Made by a program: the position numbers and the translations under genes. Below, piece by piece: positions 1 through 6,686 of a stretch of 11,465 bases of DNA (the stretch's first letter is position 1; each line of letters starts with the position of its first letter). Source of the DNA: Alphaproteobacteria bacterium MarineAlpha10_Bin2 (lineage in GTDB: Bacteria > Pseudomonadota > Alphaproteobacteria > UBA828); the NCBI GenBank assembly GCA_002937555.1, contig PTKB01000056.1, positions 1 through 11,465 of the forward strand. The letters are read 5' to 3'. Under the pieces are notes generated by a model. It had not been told where the DNA came from. It saw nothing but the letters and a program-made list of their open reading frames with translations, and searched no databases.

Positions 1-664
1 TCTCGGCGCCGCCATCGCGCGTGCGCTGCACGATCTCATCGAGACGTTTTTGCTTCAACCAGCCCATCTTGACGATATCGGTGAGCGGTATCCCGGCCAC
101 GGTCGAATAACGCGTGAGCGGCACCATCGTATCGCCATGCCCGCCGAGCACGAACGCGGTCACGTCCTCCACCGAAACCCCCAATTCCTCGGCGATAAAA
201 TACCGAAACCGCGCCGAATCCAAGATCCCCGCCATGCCGACAACGCGCTTGGCCGGCAGCCCGCTCGCTTTTCTGAGCACCCACACCATGGCGTCGAGCG
301 GATTGGTAATGCAGATCACGAACGCCCCCGGGCAATATTTCTTAATCCCGGCTCCGACCTGATTCATCACCGATGTGTTGATGCCGAGCAAATCATCCCG
401 GCTCATCCCGGGCTTCCGCGGCACCCCGGCGGTCACGATCACCACATCGGCGCCTTTGATCGCCGCATACCCATTGGCCCCGGACATGGCCGAATCAAAC
501 CCTTCAATCGACGAAGACTGCACCAAATCCAGCGCCTTCCCTTGCGGAATGCCCTGAATGATGTCGAACAGCACCACATCGCCAAGCTCCTTAAGCCCAG
601 CCAAATGCGCCAACGTCCCGCCAATATTCCCCGCGCCAATCAGCGCGATCTTACTGCGTGCCAT
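1..664 (-). CDS. mdh: Malate dehydrogenase (NAD), 3' end beyond the window
   Basis: Oxidises malate to oxaloacetate with NAD+ in the cytoplasmic TCA cycle. The frame is open from ATG at 664 to the window edge and gives 221 residues of a family usually near 320, so the C-terminal third is missing. Visible are the Rossmann glycine motif GAGNIGG (10-16), the NAD-selecting Asp34 after the second strand, the substrate-loop arginines Arg83 and Arg89 in VPRKPGMSRDD, Asn121 in ITNP, and the catalytic pair Asp149 and His176 (GGHGD) with Arg152. The loop sequence points to the LDH-like malate dehydrogenase type rather than a lactate dehydrogenase. The start is supported by an AGGAG Shine-Dalgarno sequence at 671-675, six bases upstream. 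The gene lies 107 bp after sdhB; I see no clear promoter or terminator in that gap, so co-transcription with sdh is possible but unproven. Confidence 0.96.
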   Translation of the reverse strand, partial: MARSKIALIGAGNIGGTLAHLAGLKELGDVVLFDIIQGIPQGKALDLVQSSSIEGFDSAMSGANGYAAIKGADVVIVTAGVPRKPGMSRDDLLGINTSVMNQVGAGIKKYCPGAFVICITNPLDAMVWVLRKASGLPAKRVVGMAGILDSARFRYFIAEELGVSVEDVTAFVLGGHGDTMVPLTRYSTVAGIPLTDIVKMGWLKQKRLDEIVQRTRDGGAE

Positions 665-771
665 GAAAAACTCCTGATTTGCTGGCGCGGGTTGTAACGC
701 CGATTGCAGCCTCGACGCAAGCTATGCGGCGCTCTGATATGTAGAGAAACTTATTGCACTTCGACGCCGCC
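665..771. other. sdhB-mdh intergenic gap
   Basis: This 107-bp gap holds the mdh Shine-Dalgarno sequence (671-675). I looked for a hairpin with a following T-run (minus strand) and for a sigma70 promoter and found nothing convincing. The best promoter-like pair (TTGCGT, 17 bases, TTACAA) matches the consensus poorly. The gap is longer than the others in the sdh operon, so a separate mdh promoter cannot be excluded. Confidence 0.5.
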
Positions 772-1551
772 TCAGCGCCGCGCCACCATCATCTTCTTGA
801 TCTCGCCGATCGCCTGCGCCGGGTTTAGGTTTTTGGGGCAGGTGCGGGTGCAGTTCATGATGGTGTGGCAGCGGTAGAGGCGGAACGGGTCCTCGAGGTC
901 GTCGAGGCGTTCGCCGGTGGCTTCGTCGCGGCTGTCGATCAGCCAGCGGTAGGCTTGCAGCAGGATCGCCGGGCCCAAATAGCGCTCGCCGTTCCACCAA
1001 TAGCTTGGGCAACTGGTCGAGCAGCAGGCGCACATGATGCATTCATAGAGGCCGTCGAGCTTGGCGCGGTCTTCCGGGCTTTGCAGCCGCTCGCGGTTGG
1101 ACGGCGGCGGCGAATCGGTCTTCATCCACGGCTCGATCGAGGTGTATTGCGCGTAGAAGGTCGTCATGTCCGGCACCAGATCCTTGATCACCGGCAAGTG
1201 CGGCAGCGGATAGATGCGCACTTCGCCCTTCACTTCGTCGATCGGCTTGGTGCAGGCCAGCGTGTTGGTGCCGTCGATATTCATCGCGCAGGAGCCGCAA
1301 ATGCCCTCGCGGCACGAGCGCCGGAAGGTGAGCGTCGCGTCCGTGTCGCCCTTCATCTGGATCAACGCGTCCAACACCATCGGGCCGCACTTCTCGGTAT
1401 CGACCTCGAACGTATCGGTGCGCGGATTGTCGCCCGAATCCGGATCGTAGCGGTAGACCTTGAAGCGCCGCGTCTTTCCCGCGCCGTCCGGTGCCTTGTG
1501 GTGGCGGCCCTTCTTGATCTTGGAATTCTTGGGCAACAAAAATTCAGCCAT
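772..1551 (-). CDS. sdhB: Succinate dehydrogenase iron-sulfur subunit
   Basis: The electron-transfer subunit of complex II, passing electrons from the FAD of SdhA through three Fe-S clusters to ubiquinone at the inner membrane. At 259 residues it has the family's usual length. All cluster ligands are present: Cys80, Cys85, Cys88 and Cys100 for [2Fe-2S]; Cys171, Cys174, Cys177 and Cys238 for [4Fe-4S]; Cys181, Cys228 and Cys234 for [3Fe-4S]. These were assigned by comparison with the E. coli SdhB pattern. The motif SCPSYWWN (180-187) carries Trp186, the counterpart of the quinone-site Trp164 of E. coli. The start ATG has an AAGGA sequence about eight bases upstream. It is the last gene of sdhCDAB, 33 bp after sdhA. 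The N-terminal segment before the ferredoxin-like domain is basic and polar. Confidence 0.98.
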   Translation of the reverse strand: MAEFLLPKNSKIKKGRHHKAPDGAGKTRRFKVYRYDPDSGDNPRTDTFEVDTEKCGPMVLDALIQMKGDTDATLTFRRSCREGICGSCAMNIDGTNTLACTKPIDEVKGEVRIYPLPHLPVIKDLVPDMTTFYAQYTSIEPWMKTDSPPPSNRERLQSPEDRAKLDGLYECIMCACCSTSCPSYWWNGERYLGPAILLQAYRWLIDSRDEATGERLDDLEDPFRLYRCHTIMNCTRTCPKNLNPAQAIGEIKKMMVARR

Positions 1552-1584
1552 TTCTTTTTCCTTGCGCGACTTTACTGGGCGCGC

Positions 1585-3381
1585 TCAATAGACTCGCTTC
1601 TTCGGCGGTATCGGCTCGATCTCATTCGTAAGCGTGTGCATATGGACCGGGCGGTAGTCGATGGTCACGTCGTTGCCGTCGTCGCTCAGCCACACGGCGG
1701 TGTGTTTCATCCAGTTGTCGTCGTCGCGCTCGGGATAGTCCTCGCGCGCGTGGCCGCCCCGGCTTTCCTTGCGGTTGATGGCGGATTTCAGCGTGACGGC
1801 GGATTGGCGCAGCAGATTGTCGAGCTCGATGGTCTCGACCAGATCGGTATTCCATACCATCGAGCGGTCGCTCACTTTTATGCTACCGCGGAACGTCTTC
1901 CAGATGGCGTCGAGCTTGGTTTGCCCCTCCACCATGATCTCCTCGGTGCGGAACACGCCGGCATGGGCCTGCATGGCGCGCTGCATCTCCAGGCGGATTT
2001 CGGCGGCGCCGTTGTCGCCATCGGCGTTGCGCAGATGGTCGAACCAATCGAGGCTCTTGTCCAAGGCGCCGTTGCTGAGCGGCGCCAGCGTCGCGCCGGC
2101 GTCGACCACTTCGGCCGAGCGCTCGGCCGCGGCGCGCCCGAAAATCACCAGATCGAGCAGCGAATTGGAGCCGAGTCGATTGGCGCCGTGCACCGAGACG
2201 CAGGCCGCCTCGCCGGCCGCCATCAGGCCGGGGACGACACTGTCCGGATCGCCGTCTTTCAACGTCACCATTTCGCCGCGGTAATTGGTCGGGATGCCGC
2301 CCATATTGTAATGCACTGTCGGGATCACCGGGATCGGCTCCTTGGTGGCGTCGACGCCGGCGAAGACCTTGGCGGTTTCGGTGATGCCGGGCAGGCGCTC
2401 ATGCAGCACTTCGGCGCCGAGATGGTCGAGCTTGAGATGGATATGGTCCTTAAGCGGCCCGACGCCGCGGCCCTCGCGGATCTCCAGCGTCATCGAGCGG
2501 CTGACCACGTCGCGCGACGCCAGGTCCTTGGCCGTCGGCGCATAGCGCTCCATGAAGCGCTCGCCTTCCGAGTTCACCAGATAGCCGCCTTCGCCGCGCG
2601 TCCCTTCGGTGATCAGCATGCCGGCGCCGTAGACGCCGGTCGGGTGAAACTGGATGAACTCCATATCCTGCAGCGGCAGCCCGGCGCGCAGCACCATCGC
2701 GTTGCCGTCGCCGGTGCAGGTATGGGCCGAAGTGCAGGAGAAATAGCTGCGGCCATAGCCGCCGGTGGCCAAGATCACCATCTGGGCGCGGAACAGGTGC
2801 AGCGAGCCGTCGTCGAGGTTCCAGGCCAGCATGCCCTGGCACGCGCCGTCTTCGTTCATGATCAAATCGAGGGCGAAATATTCGATGAAGAACTCGGCTT
2901 TGTGGCGCAATGACTGCTGATAGAGCGTGTGCAGAATCGCGTGCCCGGTGCGGTCGGCGGCGGCGCAGGTCCTAAGCGCGATGCCCTCGCCGAAATTGGT
3001 CGTCATGCCGCCGAAGGCGCGCTGGTAGATGCGCCCGTCCTCGGTGCGCGAGAACGGCACGCCGTAATGCTCGAGCTCGATCACCGCCTGCGACGCTTCC
3101 TTGCACATGTATTCGATGGCGTCCTGGTCGCCGAGCCAGTCCGAGCCCTTGACCGTGTCGTACATGTGCCAGCGCCAATCGTCCTCGCCCATATTGCCGA
3201 GCGCCGCCGACATGCCGCCTTGCGCGGCGACGGTGTGGCTGCGCGTCGGGAACAGCTTGGAAACGCAGGCGGTTTTCAGACCGAGCTGGGCCAGGCCGAA
3301 AGTGGCGCGCAAGCCCGCGCCGCCAGCGCCGACAACGACGACATCGTAGTTATGTTCGGTGATTGGATAGGCTGTGCTCAT
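1585..3381 (-). CDS. sdhA: Succinate dehydrogenase flavoprotein subunit
   Basis: Catalyses oxidation of succinate to fumarate as the catalytic subunit of membrane-bound complex II. It is 598 residues, the normal length. The FAD-binding motif GAGGAG is at 18-23. His49 in SHTVAAQGG is the expected attachment residue for covalent FAD. Active-site residues recognisable by family comparison are His246 (HPTG), Arg290 (SRDVV), His358 (HYNMGG) and Arg402 (NRLGSNSL). The C-terminal end carries the usual REDYPERDDDNWMKHT and RPVHMHTLT segments. The start is six bases after the sdhD stop, and its Shine-Dalgarno GGAGG (3392-3396) is formed by the last two sense codons of sdhD, so translation of the two is probably coupled. 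Nothing is truncated or missing. Confidence 0.98.
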   Translation of the reverse strand: MSTAYPITEHNYDVVVVGAGGAGLRATFGLAQLGLKTACVSKLFPTRSHTVAAQGGMSAALGNMGEDDWRWHMYDTVKGSDWLGDQDAIEYMCKEASQAVIELEHYGVPFSRTEDGRIYQRAFGGMTTNFGEGIALRTCAAADRTGHAILHTLYQQSLRHKAEFFIEYFALDLIMNEDGACQGMLAWNLDDGSLHLFRAQMVILATGGYGRSYFSCTSAHTCTGDGNAMVLRAGLPLQDMEFIQFHPTGVYGAGMLITEGTRGEGGYLVNSEGERFMERYAPTAKDLASRDVVSRSMTLEIREGRGVGPLKDHIHLKLDHLGAEVLHERLPGITETAKVFAGVDATKEPIPVIPTVHYNMGGIPTNYRGEMVTLKDGDPDSVVPGLMAAGEAACVSVHGANRLGSNSLLDLVIFGRAAAERSAEVVDAGATLAPLSNGALDKSLDWFDHLRNADGDNGAAEIRLEMQRAMQAHAGVFRTEEIMVEGQTKLDAIWKTFRGSIKVSDRSMVWNTDLVETIELDNLLRQSAVTLKSAINRKESRGGHAREDYPERDDDNWMKHTAVWLSDDGNDVTIDYRPVHMHTLTNEIEPIPPKKRVY

Positions 3382-3387
3382 GCGTCT

Positions 3388-3774
3388 CTAGCCTCCGAGC
3401 GCCACGGCGACGGTCGAATAAATTGCCGCGATGGCGCCGATCAGGCAGCCGAGATTAATCATGACGAGAAACGTCCACTTAACCGCCTTGGTGTGGACGT
3501 AATCCTCGATCACCACTTGGAGGCCGAGCTTGAGGTGATAGAACATCATGCCGATGAAGAGCAGCATCAATATCGCCGCCACCGGGCCGGAGAGCCAGTC
3601 CTGGAACGCCTCATAGGTGGCGCCGCCGATGACCAGCCACCAGATCGAAGCGACGAACCACAGCGAGAGCGGTACCAGCAGGAGCGCCGTCAGGCGCTGC
3701 CACCACCAATGATCGCTGCCTTCCTTGGCGGAGCCCAAATGCCGCACGCGGGCCAACGGGGTTTGTATGCGCAT
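3388..3774 (-). CDS. sdhD: Succinate dehydrogenase membrane anchor subunit
   Basis: One of the two small membrane subunits that hold complex II in the inner membrane and form the heme b and ubiquinone sites. I take the start at ATG 3774 (MRIQTPLARVRHLGSAKEG), giving 128 residues. A longer reading of this frame begins inside sdhC, but only the part from MRIQT is family-like, and GGGAAGGG lies just upstream of this ATG. Three hydrophobic segments lie at about 27-50, 62-88 and 98-124. His80 is the likely axial heme ligand, and Asp91-Tyr92 match the quinone-site DY of E. coli SdhD. The gene begins 10 bases after the sdhC stop and ends six bases before sdhA. Confidence 0.95.
   Translation of the reverse strand: MRIQTPLARVRHLGSAKEGSDHWWWQRLTALLLVPLSLWFVASIWWLVIGGATYEAFQDWLSGPVAAILMLLFIGMMFYHLKLGLQVVIEDYVHTKAVKWTFLVMINLGCLIGAIAAIYSTVAVALGG
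3392..3396 (-). promoter_or_regulatory. sdhA ribosome binding site inside the end of sdhD
   Basis: The GGAGG of sdhA is made by the GGA GGC codons that precede the sdhD TAG stop, about ten bases before the sdhA ATG. The overlap favours reinitiation by the same ribosomes and fixes the sdhA start at 3381. Confidence 0.8.
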
Positions 3775-3784
3775 CGCCCTTCCC

Positions 3785-4180
3785 TCAACCGGTAAAGTAA
3801 AAGTAGAGGCCGAGGCCCCAGGAAAGCCCGGTGAGGCCGAACGAGGCCAACACCATGAGAACGCCCGAAGCGTAGGTGGCCTTGAGACTAAAGCCGATGC
3901 CGACATCCCAGAACAGATGCCGAATGCCGTTGCAGAGATGATAGAACAGGCAATAGGACCAGGCCGCGAGCAGGGCATAGCCCAGCCACGAAGTCAGAAA
4001 CCACTGCGACCATTCATAATATTCCGGCCCCGCCGCCGCGGTCAGCAGCCAGCAGCACAGCATCGCCGCACCGGTGGCGAGGAACACGCCGGTCAGGCGG
4101 TGAAAGATGGATAGAACGGATGTGAGCTGGGGCCGATAGACCTGTAGATGTGGCGAAAGCGGGCGATCCCTAAGCGCCAT
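3785..4180 (-). CDS. sdhC: Succinate dehydrogenase cytochrome b556 subunit
   Basis: The first membrane subunit of complex II, contributing one heme b ligand and part of the ubiquinone site. It is 131 residues with the family opening RPLSPHLQVYR (6-16) and the signature SIFHRLTG (24-31), in which Ser24 and Arg28 correspond to the quinone-site Ser27 and Arg31 of E. coli. HLCNGIRHLFWD (81-92) carries His81, the expected axial heme ligand, and His88. Three transmembrane segments are visible at about 29-49, 63-85 and 104-129. ATG at 4180 is preceded by a GAGAGAGAGG purine run only four bases away, a slightly short spacing. It is the first gene of sdhCDAB and lies behind the promoter candidate at 4216-4244. 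Confidence 0.96.
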   Translation of the reverse strand: MALRDRPLSPHLQVYRPQLTSVLSIFHRLTGVFLATGAAMLCCWLLTAAAGPEYYEWSQWFLTSWLGYALLAAWSYCLFYHLCNGIRHLFWDVGIGFSLKATYASGVLMVLASFGLTGLSWGLGLYFYFTG

Positions 4181-4215
4181 ATATCCTCTCTCTCCCGGTA
4201 CGATACCTAGAAAGG

Positions 4216-4244
4216 ATTTAAGACCGATCGGGGCGGCCAGTCAA
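4216..4244 (-). promoter_or_regulatory. Candidate sigma70 promoter for sdhCDAB
   Basis: On the minus strand TTGACT (4239-4244, five of six bases of the -35 consensus) is followed after exactly 17 bases by TTAAAT (4216-4221, a four-of-six match to the -10 consensus). The transcript start would fall near 4207-4209, leaving a leader of about 28 bases before sdhC. The site is in the only gap in front of the operon. The assignment comes from consensus matching alone. Confidence 0.6.
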
Positions 4245-4255
4245 CAATCGCCCCG
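4229..4255 (-). repeat. Inverted repeat around the sdh -35 box
   Basis: Perfect 7-bp arms CGGGGCG (4229-4235) and CGCCCCG (4249-4255) enclose 13 bases that contain the -35 hexamer. It lies eight bases past the TAA of the upstream TPR gene. No T-run follows on the minus strand, so it is a poor intrinsic terminator. It could be a protein-binding site on the promoter or a weak 3' hairpin of the upstream transcript. Confidence 0.55.
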
Positions 4256-4262
4256 CTTGCAC

Positions 4263-5642
4263 TTATGCCCGGGTCATGTCTTCGAGCGCCTGGCTGAGGC
4301 GTTCGAAGACGCCCGGCCAATCGCCGAATCGCTCCTGGCGGAACAGGCGGAGCGAGGGATACCACGGGCTGTCCTCGCGCTGCATCAGCCAGCGCCAATC
4401 CGGCGTGTAGGGAATGACCACCCAGCATGGCTTGCCGAGCGCGCCGGCGAGATGACACACGGACGTGTCGACGCTGATCACCAGATCGAGCGCCGACACC
4501 AGCGCCGCGGTGTCGGCAAAATCCTGCAAGTCCGGGGCATGGTCGCGGATCAGCCCGGCGCAGCCCGTGGCGGCGATATCGTCGGCGCGCGGCCCCACTT
4601 GCAGGCTGTGAAACGTGGCCCCGGGGGTACCCAACAGGTCGATAAAGGGCTCGATGCCGGCCGACCGGTTGCGGTCGTTGCGGTGGCTCGGCTTGCCGGC
4701 CCAGGCGATGCCGACATTGAGGCGCCCGGGATCGAGAGCGTCCGCGAATTTTTTGCCGCGCACCGCTTCGGCGGCAAGATAGGCTCCCGACTCGGGAATC
4801 GAGTCCAGCTCCGTTTTGAAAATTCTCGGCAGGCTGAGGAGCGGCGCCTGCACATCGAAGGCGGGCAGGGGAGCGTCGCGCGCGACGATCTCGGCGGCTC
4901 CTTCCAGGCTCTCGAACAGCGCCACCAAGGGCGCCTGGCATTCGAGCACGACGCGCGCCCCCTTGGCCGCCACCAGCGGCACGTAACGCGCGAATTGAAT
5001 GCTGTCGCCCATGCCCTGTTCGGCGTACAGCAATATCGTCCGGTCATCGAGCGGGCCGCCGCCCCAGGCCGGCTTGTCGAAGCGCCGTGGCGGATTTTCC
5101 GCCAGCCGCCAGCGCCACTCATATTCCTCGAATCCTTTGCCGAGCTCGCCCTGCATCAGCCAGGCCAGCGCCAGGTCCCAATGGGCATCGATATAGTCGG
5201 CTTTGCGCTTCACCGCCTCTTCGAGGCAGGCGATGCCTTCGTCGAACTTGCCTTGGTCCTTGAGCACCAGGCCGAGATTGTAGCGCGCTTCGAGATAGCC
5301 GGGATCGAGGTTTAAGGCTTGGCGGTGGCTCGCCTCGGCTTCGCCGTGCCGCCCCAGCGCGCGCAACGCGTTGCCGAGGTTGGAATGGCTGCCGGGATCG
5401 TCCGCCTTGATTTCGATGGCGCGTTGGTAGCTGGCGACGGCGGCATGAAAGGCGCCTTTGGCGCGGAGCGCCACGCCCATATTGTTGAGCGCCTGCGAGG
5501 ATTCGGGATCGATCTCCAGCGCCTTCACATATCCCGCGATCGCCTCATCGAGGCGGCCCTTGTGGTGGGCGCCCGTGGCCTTTTCGAATACTTTCCTTGA
5601 CCGTCGGGCGCGGTCTTCGGCGCTCTCCGTCATCGCCGCCAC
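4263..5642 (-). CDS. TPR-repeat glycosyltransferase-like protein, substrate unknown
   Basis: A 459-residue protein with two parts. Residues about 17-165 form at least four tetratricopeptide repeats (near 17-46, 50-80, 84-114 and 118-148, with typical LNNMGVAL, HSNLGNAL and RYNLGLVL helices). Residues about 200-459 look like a glycosyltransferase family 9 (heptosyltransferase-type) fold: LLYAEQGMGDSIQFARY (204-220), NVGIAWAGKPSHRND (309-323), then the C-terminal nucleotide-sugar motif DLVISVDTSVCHLAGALGKP (386-405) and PDWRW (414-418). There is no signal peptide or membrane segment, so it is probably cytoplasmic. TPR-GT9 proteins are often suspected of glycosylating proteins or surface polymers, but I cannot name a donor or acceptor. 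The first in-frame start is GTG at 5642, six bases after the asd stop; ATG at 5633 (three codons later) is an equal alternative. Neither has a strong ribosome binding site, suggesting coupling to asd. Confidence 0.85.
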   Translation of the reverse strand: MAAMTESAEDRARRSRKVFEKATGAHHKGRLDEAIAGYVKALEIDPESSQALNNMGVALRAKGAFHAAVASYQRAIEIKADDPGSHSNLGNALRALGRHGEAEASHRQALNLDPGYLEARYNLGLVLKDQGKFDEGIACLEEAVKRKADYIDAHWDLALAWLMQGELGKGFEEYEWRWRLAENPPRRFDKPAWGGGPLDDRTILLYAEQGMGDSIQFARYVPLVAAKGARVVLECQAPLVALFESLEGAAEIVARDAPLPAFDVQAPLLSLPRIFKTELDSIPESGAYLAAEAVRGKKFADALDPGRLNVGIAWAGKPSHRNDRNRSAGIEPFIDLLGTPGATFHSLQVGPRADDIAATGCAGLIRDHAPDLQDFADTAALVSALDLVISVDTSVCHLAGALGKPCWVVIPYTPDWRWLMQREDSPWYPSLRLFRQERFGDWPGVFERLSQALEDMTRA

Positions 5643-5648
5643 CGCCCG

Positions 5649-6674
5649 CTAGTGGCGGGTATCCATATGATGCCTGACCAGCTCCTCGGCGATCTGCACG
5701 GTATTGAGCGCCGCACCTTTACGCAGATTGTCCGACACCACCCACATGTTGAGGCCGTGCGGCACGCTCGCATCCTGGCGGATGCGCGAGACGAAAGTGG
5801 CGTCCTCGCCGACGCATTCGCCCGGCGTCACATAGCCGCCGTCGGCGCGCTTGTCGAGCACGATCACGCCTTCCGCCTCGGCCAGCGCTTCGCGCGCTTC
5901 GTCTTCATTCAGGCGGTCGTGAAATTCGATATTCACCGCCTCGGCATGGCCGATAAAGGTCGGCACCCGCACGCAGGTCGCGCTGACCGCGATATCCGGA
6001 TCCAAAATCTTCTGGGTCTCGAGCATGATCTTGGTTTCTTCCCGCGTCGAGCCGTCCGCCATAAAGCTGTCGATTTGCGGAATCACGTTGAACGCGATGG
6101 TCTTGGGAAAAATTTCCGGCGCCTTGCGGTCGTTCATAAAGATGGCGCGGGTATGGTTGAACAGTTCATCCATCGCGCTCTTGCCCGAGCCCGACACCGA
6201 TTGATAAGTAGAAACGACGATGCGCTTGATCGGCACCAAATCATGTAAGGGCTTCAGCGCCATCACCATCTGGATGGTGGAGCAATTGGGATTGGCGATG
6301 ATATTACGCTGGCGGAAATCGGCGATCGCTTCGCGGTTCACTTCCGGCACGATGAGCGGCACATCCTCGTCCAAGCGGAATTCGGACGTGTTGTCGATCA
6401 CCACGCACCCCGATTCCGCGGCGCGCGGCGCGTGCTCGCGCGACACTGCCGAGCCCGGCGAGAACAGGCCGAAATCGACGCCACTGAAATCGAAATCCTC
6501 GAGCGCGCGCACGGTGAGGACCACATCTTCGCCGAACGACAATTCCTTGCCGACCGATTTGCGCGACGCCAGCGCCACCACCTCATCGGCAGGAAAGTCG
6601 CGTTCAGACAACACGCTGAGAATTTCCCGGCCGACATTGCCCGTGGCGCCGACAACCGCAACTTTATAGCCCAT
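5649..6674 (-). CDS. asd: Aspartate-semialdehyde dehydrogenase
   Basis: Reduces aspartyl phosphate to aspartate semialdehyde with NADPH, the branch point to lysine and diaminopimelate, threonine and methionine. The 341 residues are full length. The NADP motif GATGNVG is at 9-15. The catalytic Cys131 lies in NPNCST (128-133), Gln158 follows in STYQSVSGSG, and the substrate residues appear in the REETK (211-215) and CVRVPTFIGHAE segments (Arg236, and His243 as the acid/base). The ATG at 6674 is 12 bases after the leuB stop. An AGGGG nine bases upstream, with GGAG further out, can serve as the ribosome binding site, and leuB's TAG stop lies within this purine stretch. Co-transcription with leuB and the downstream TPR gene is likely. 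Confidence 0.97.
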   Translation of the reverse strand: MGYKVAVVGATGNVGREILSVLSERDFPADEVVALASRKSVGKELSFGEDVVLTVRALEDFDFSGVDFGLFSPGSAVSREHAPRAAESGCVVIDNTSEFRLDEDVPLIVPEVNREAIADFRQRNIIANPNCSTIQMVMALKPLHDLVPIKRIVVSTYQSVSGSGKSAMDELFNHTRAIFMNDRKAPEIFPKTIAFNVIPQIDSFMADGSTREETKIMLETQKILDPDIAVSATCVRVPTFIGHAEAVNIEFHDRLNEDEAREALAEAEGVIVLDKRADGGYVTPGECVGEDATFVSRIRQDASVPHGLNMWVVSDNLRKGAALNTVQIAEELVRHHMDTRH

Positions 6675-6686
6675 GGTTTTTCGCCC

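Noticed and set aside
50..697. A 215-codon plus-strand reading frame opposite mdh
   Set aside because: The minus strand encodes an unmistakable malate dehydrogenase over the same bases.
665..771. A promoter or terminator for mdh in the sdhB-mdh gap
   Set aside because: The best -35/-10 pair (TTGCGT and TTACAA) matches weakly, and the possible GCGGCG/CGCCGC pairing has a loop of about 33 bases with no T-run.
865..2913. A 682-codon plus-strand reading frame opposite sdhB and sdhA
   Set aside because: It is a GC-rich antisense shadow of two certain genes, with low-complexity His/Ala/Arg-rich sequence and no recognisable domain.
3388..3978. A 196-residue long form of SdhD starting inside sdhC
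   Set aside because: Only the portion from ATG 3774 looks like SdhD; the first 68 residues are sdhC read in another frame.
4229..4255. The inverted repeat as an intrinsic terminator of the TPR gene
   Set aside because: The arms are GC-rich, but no T-run follows on the minus strand and the element encloses the promoter -35 box.
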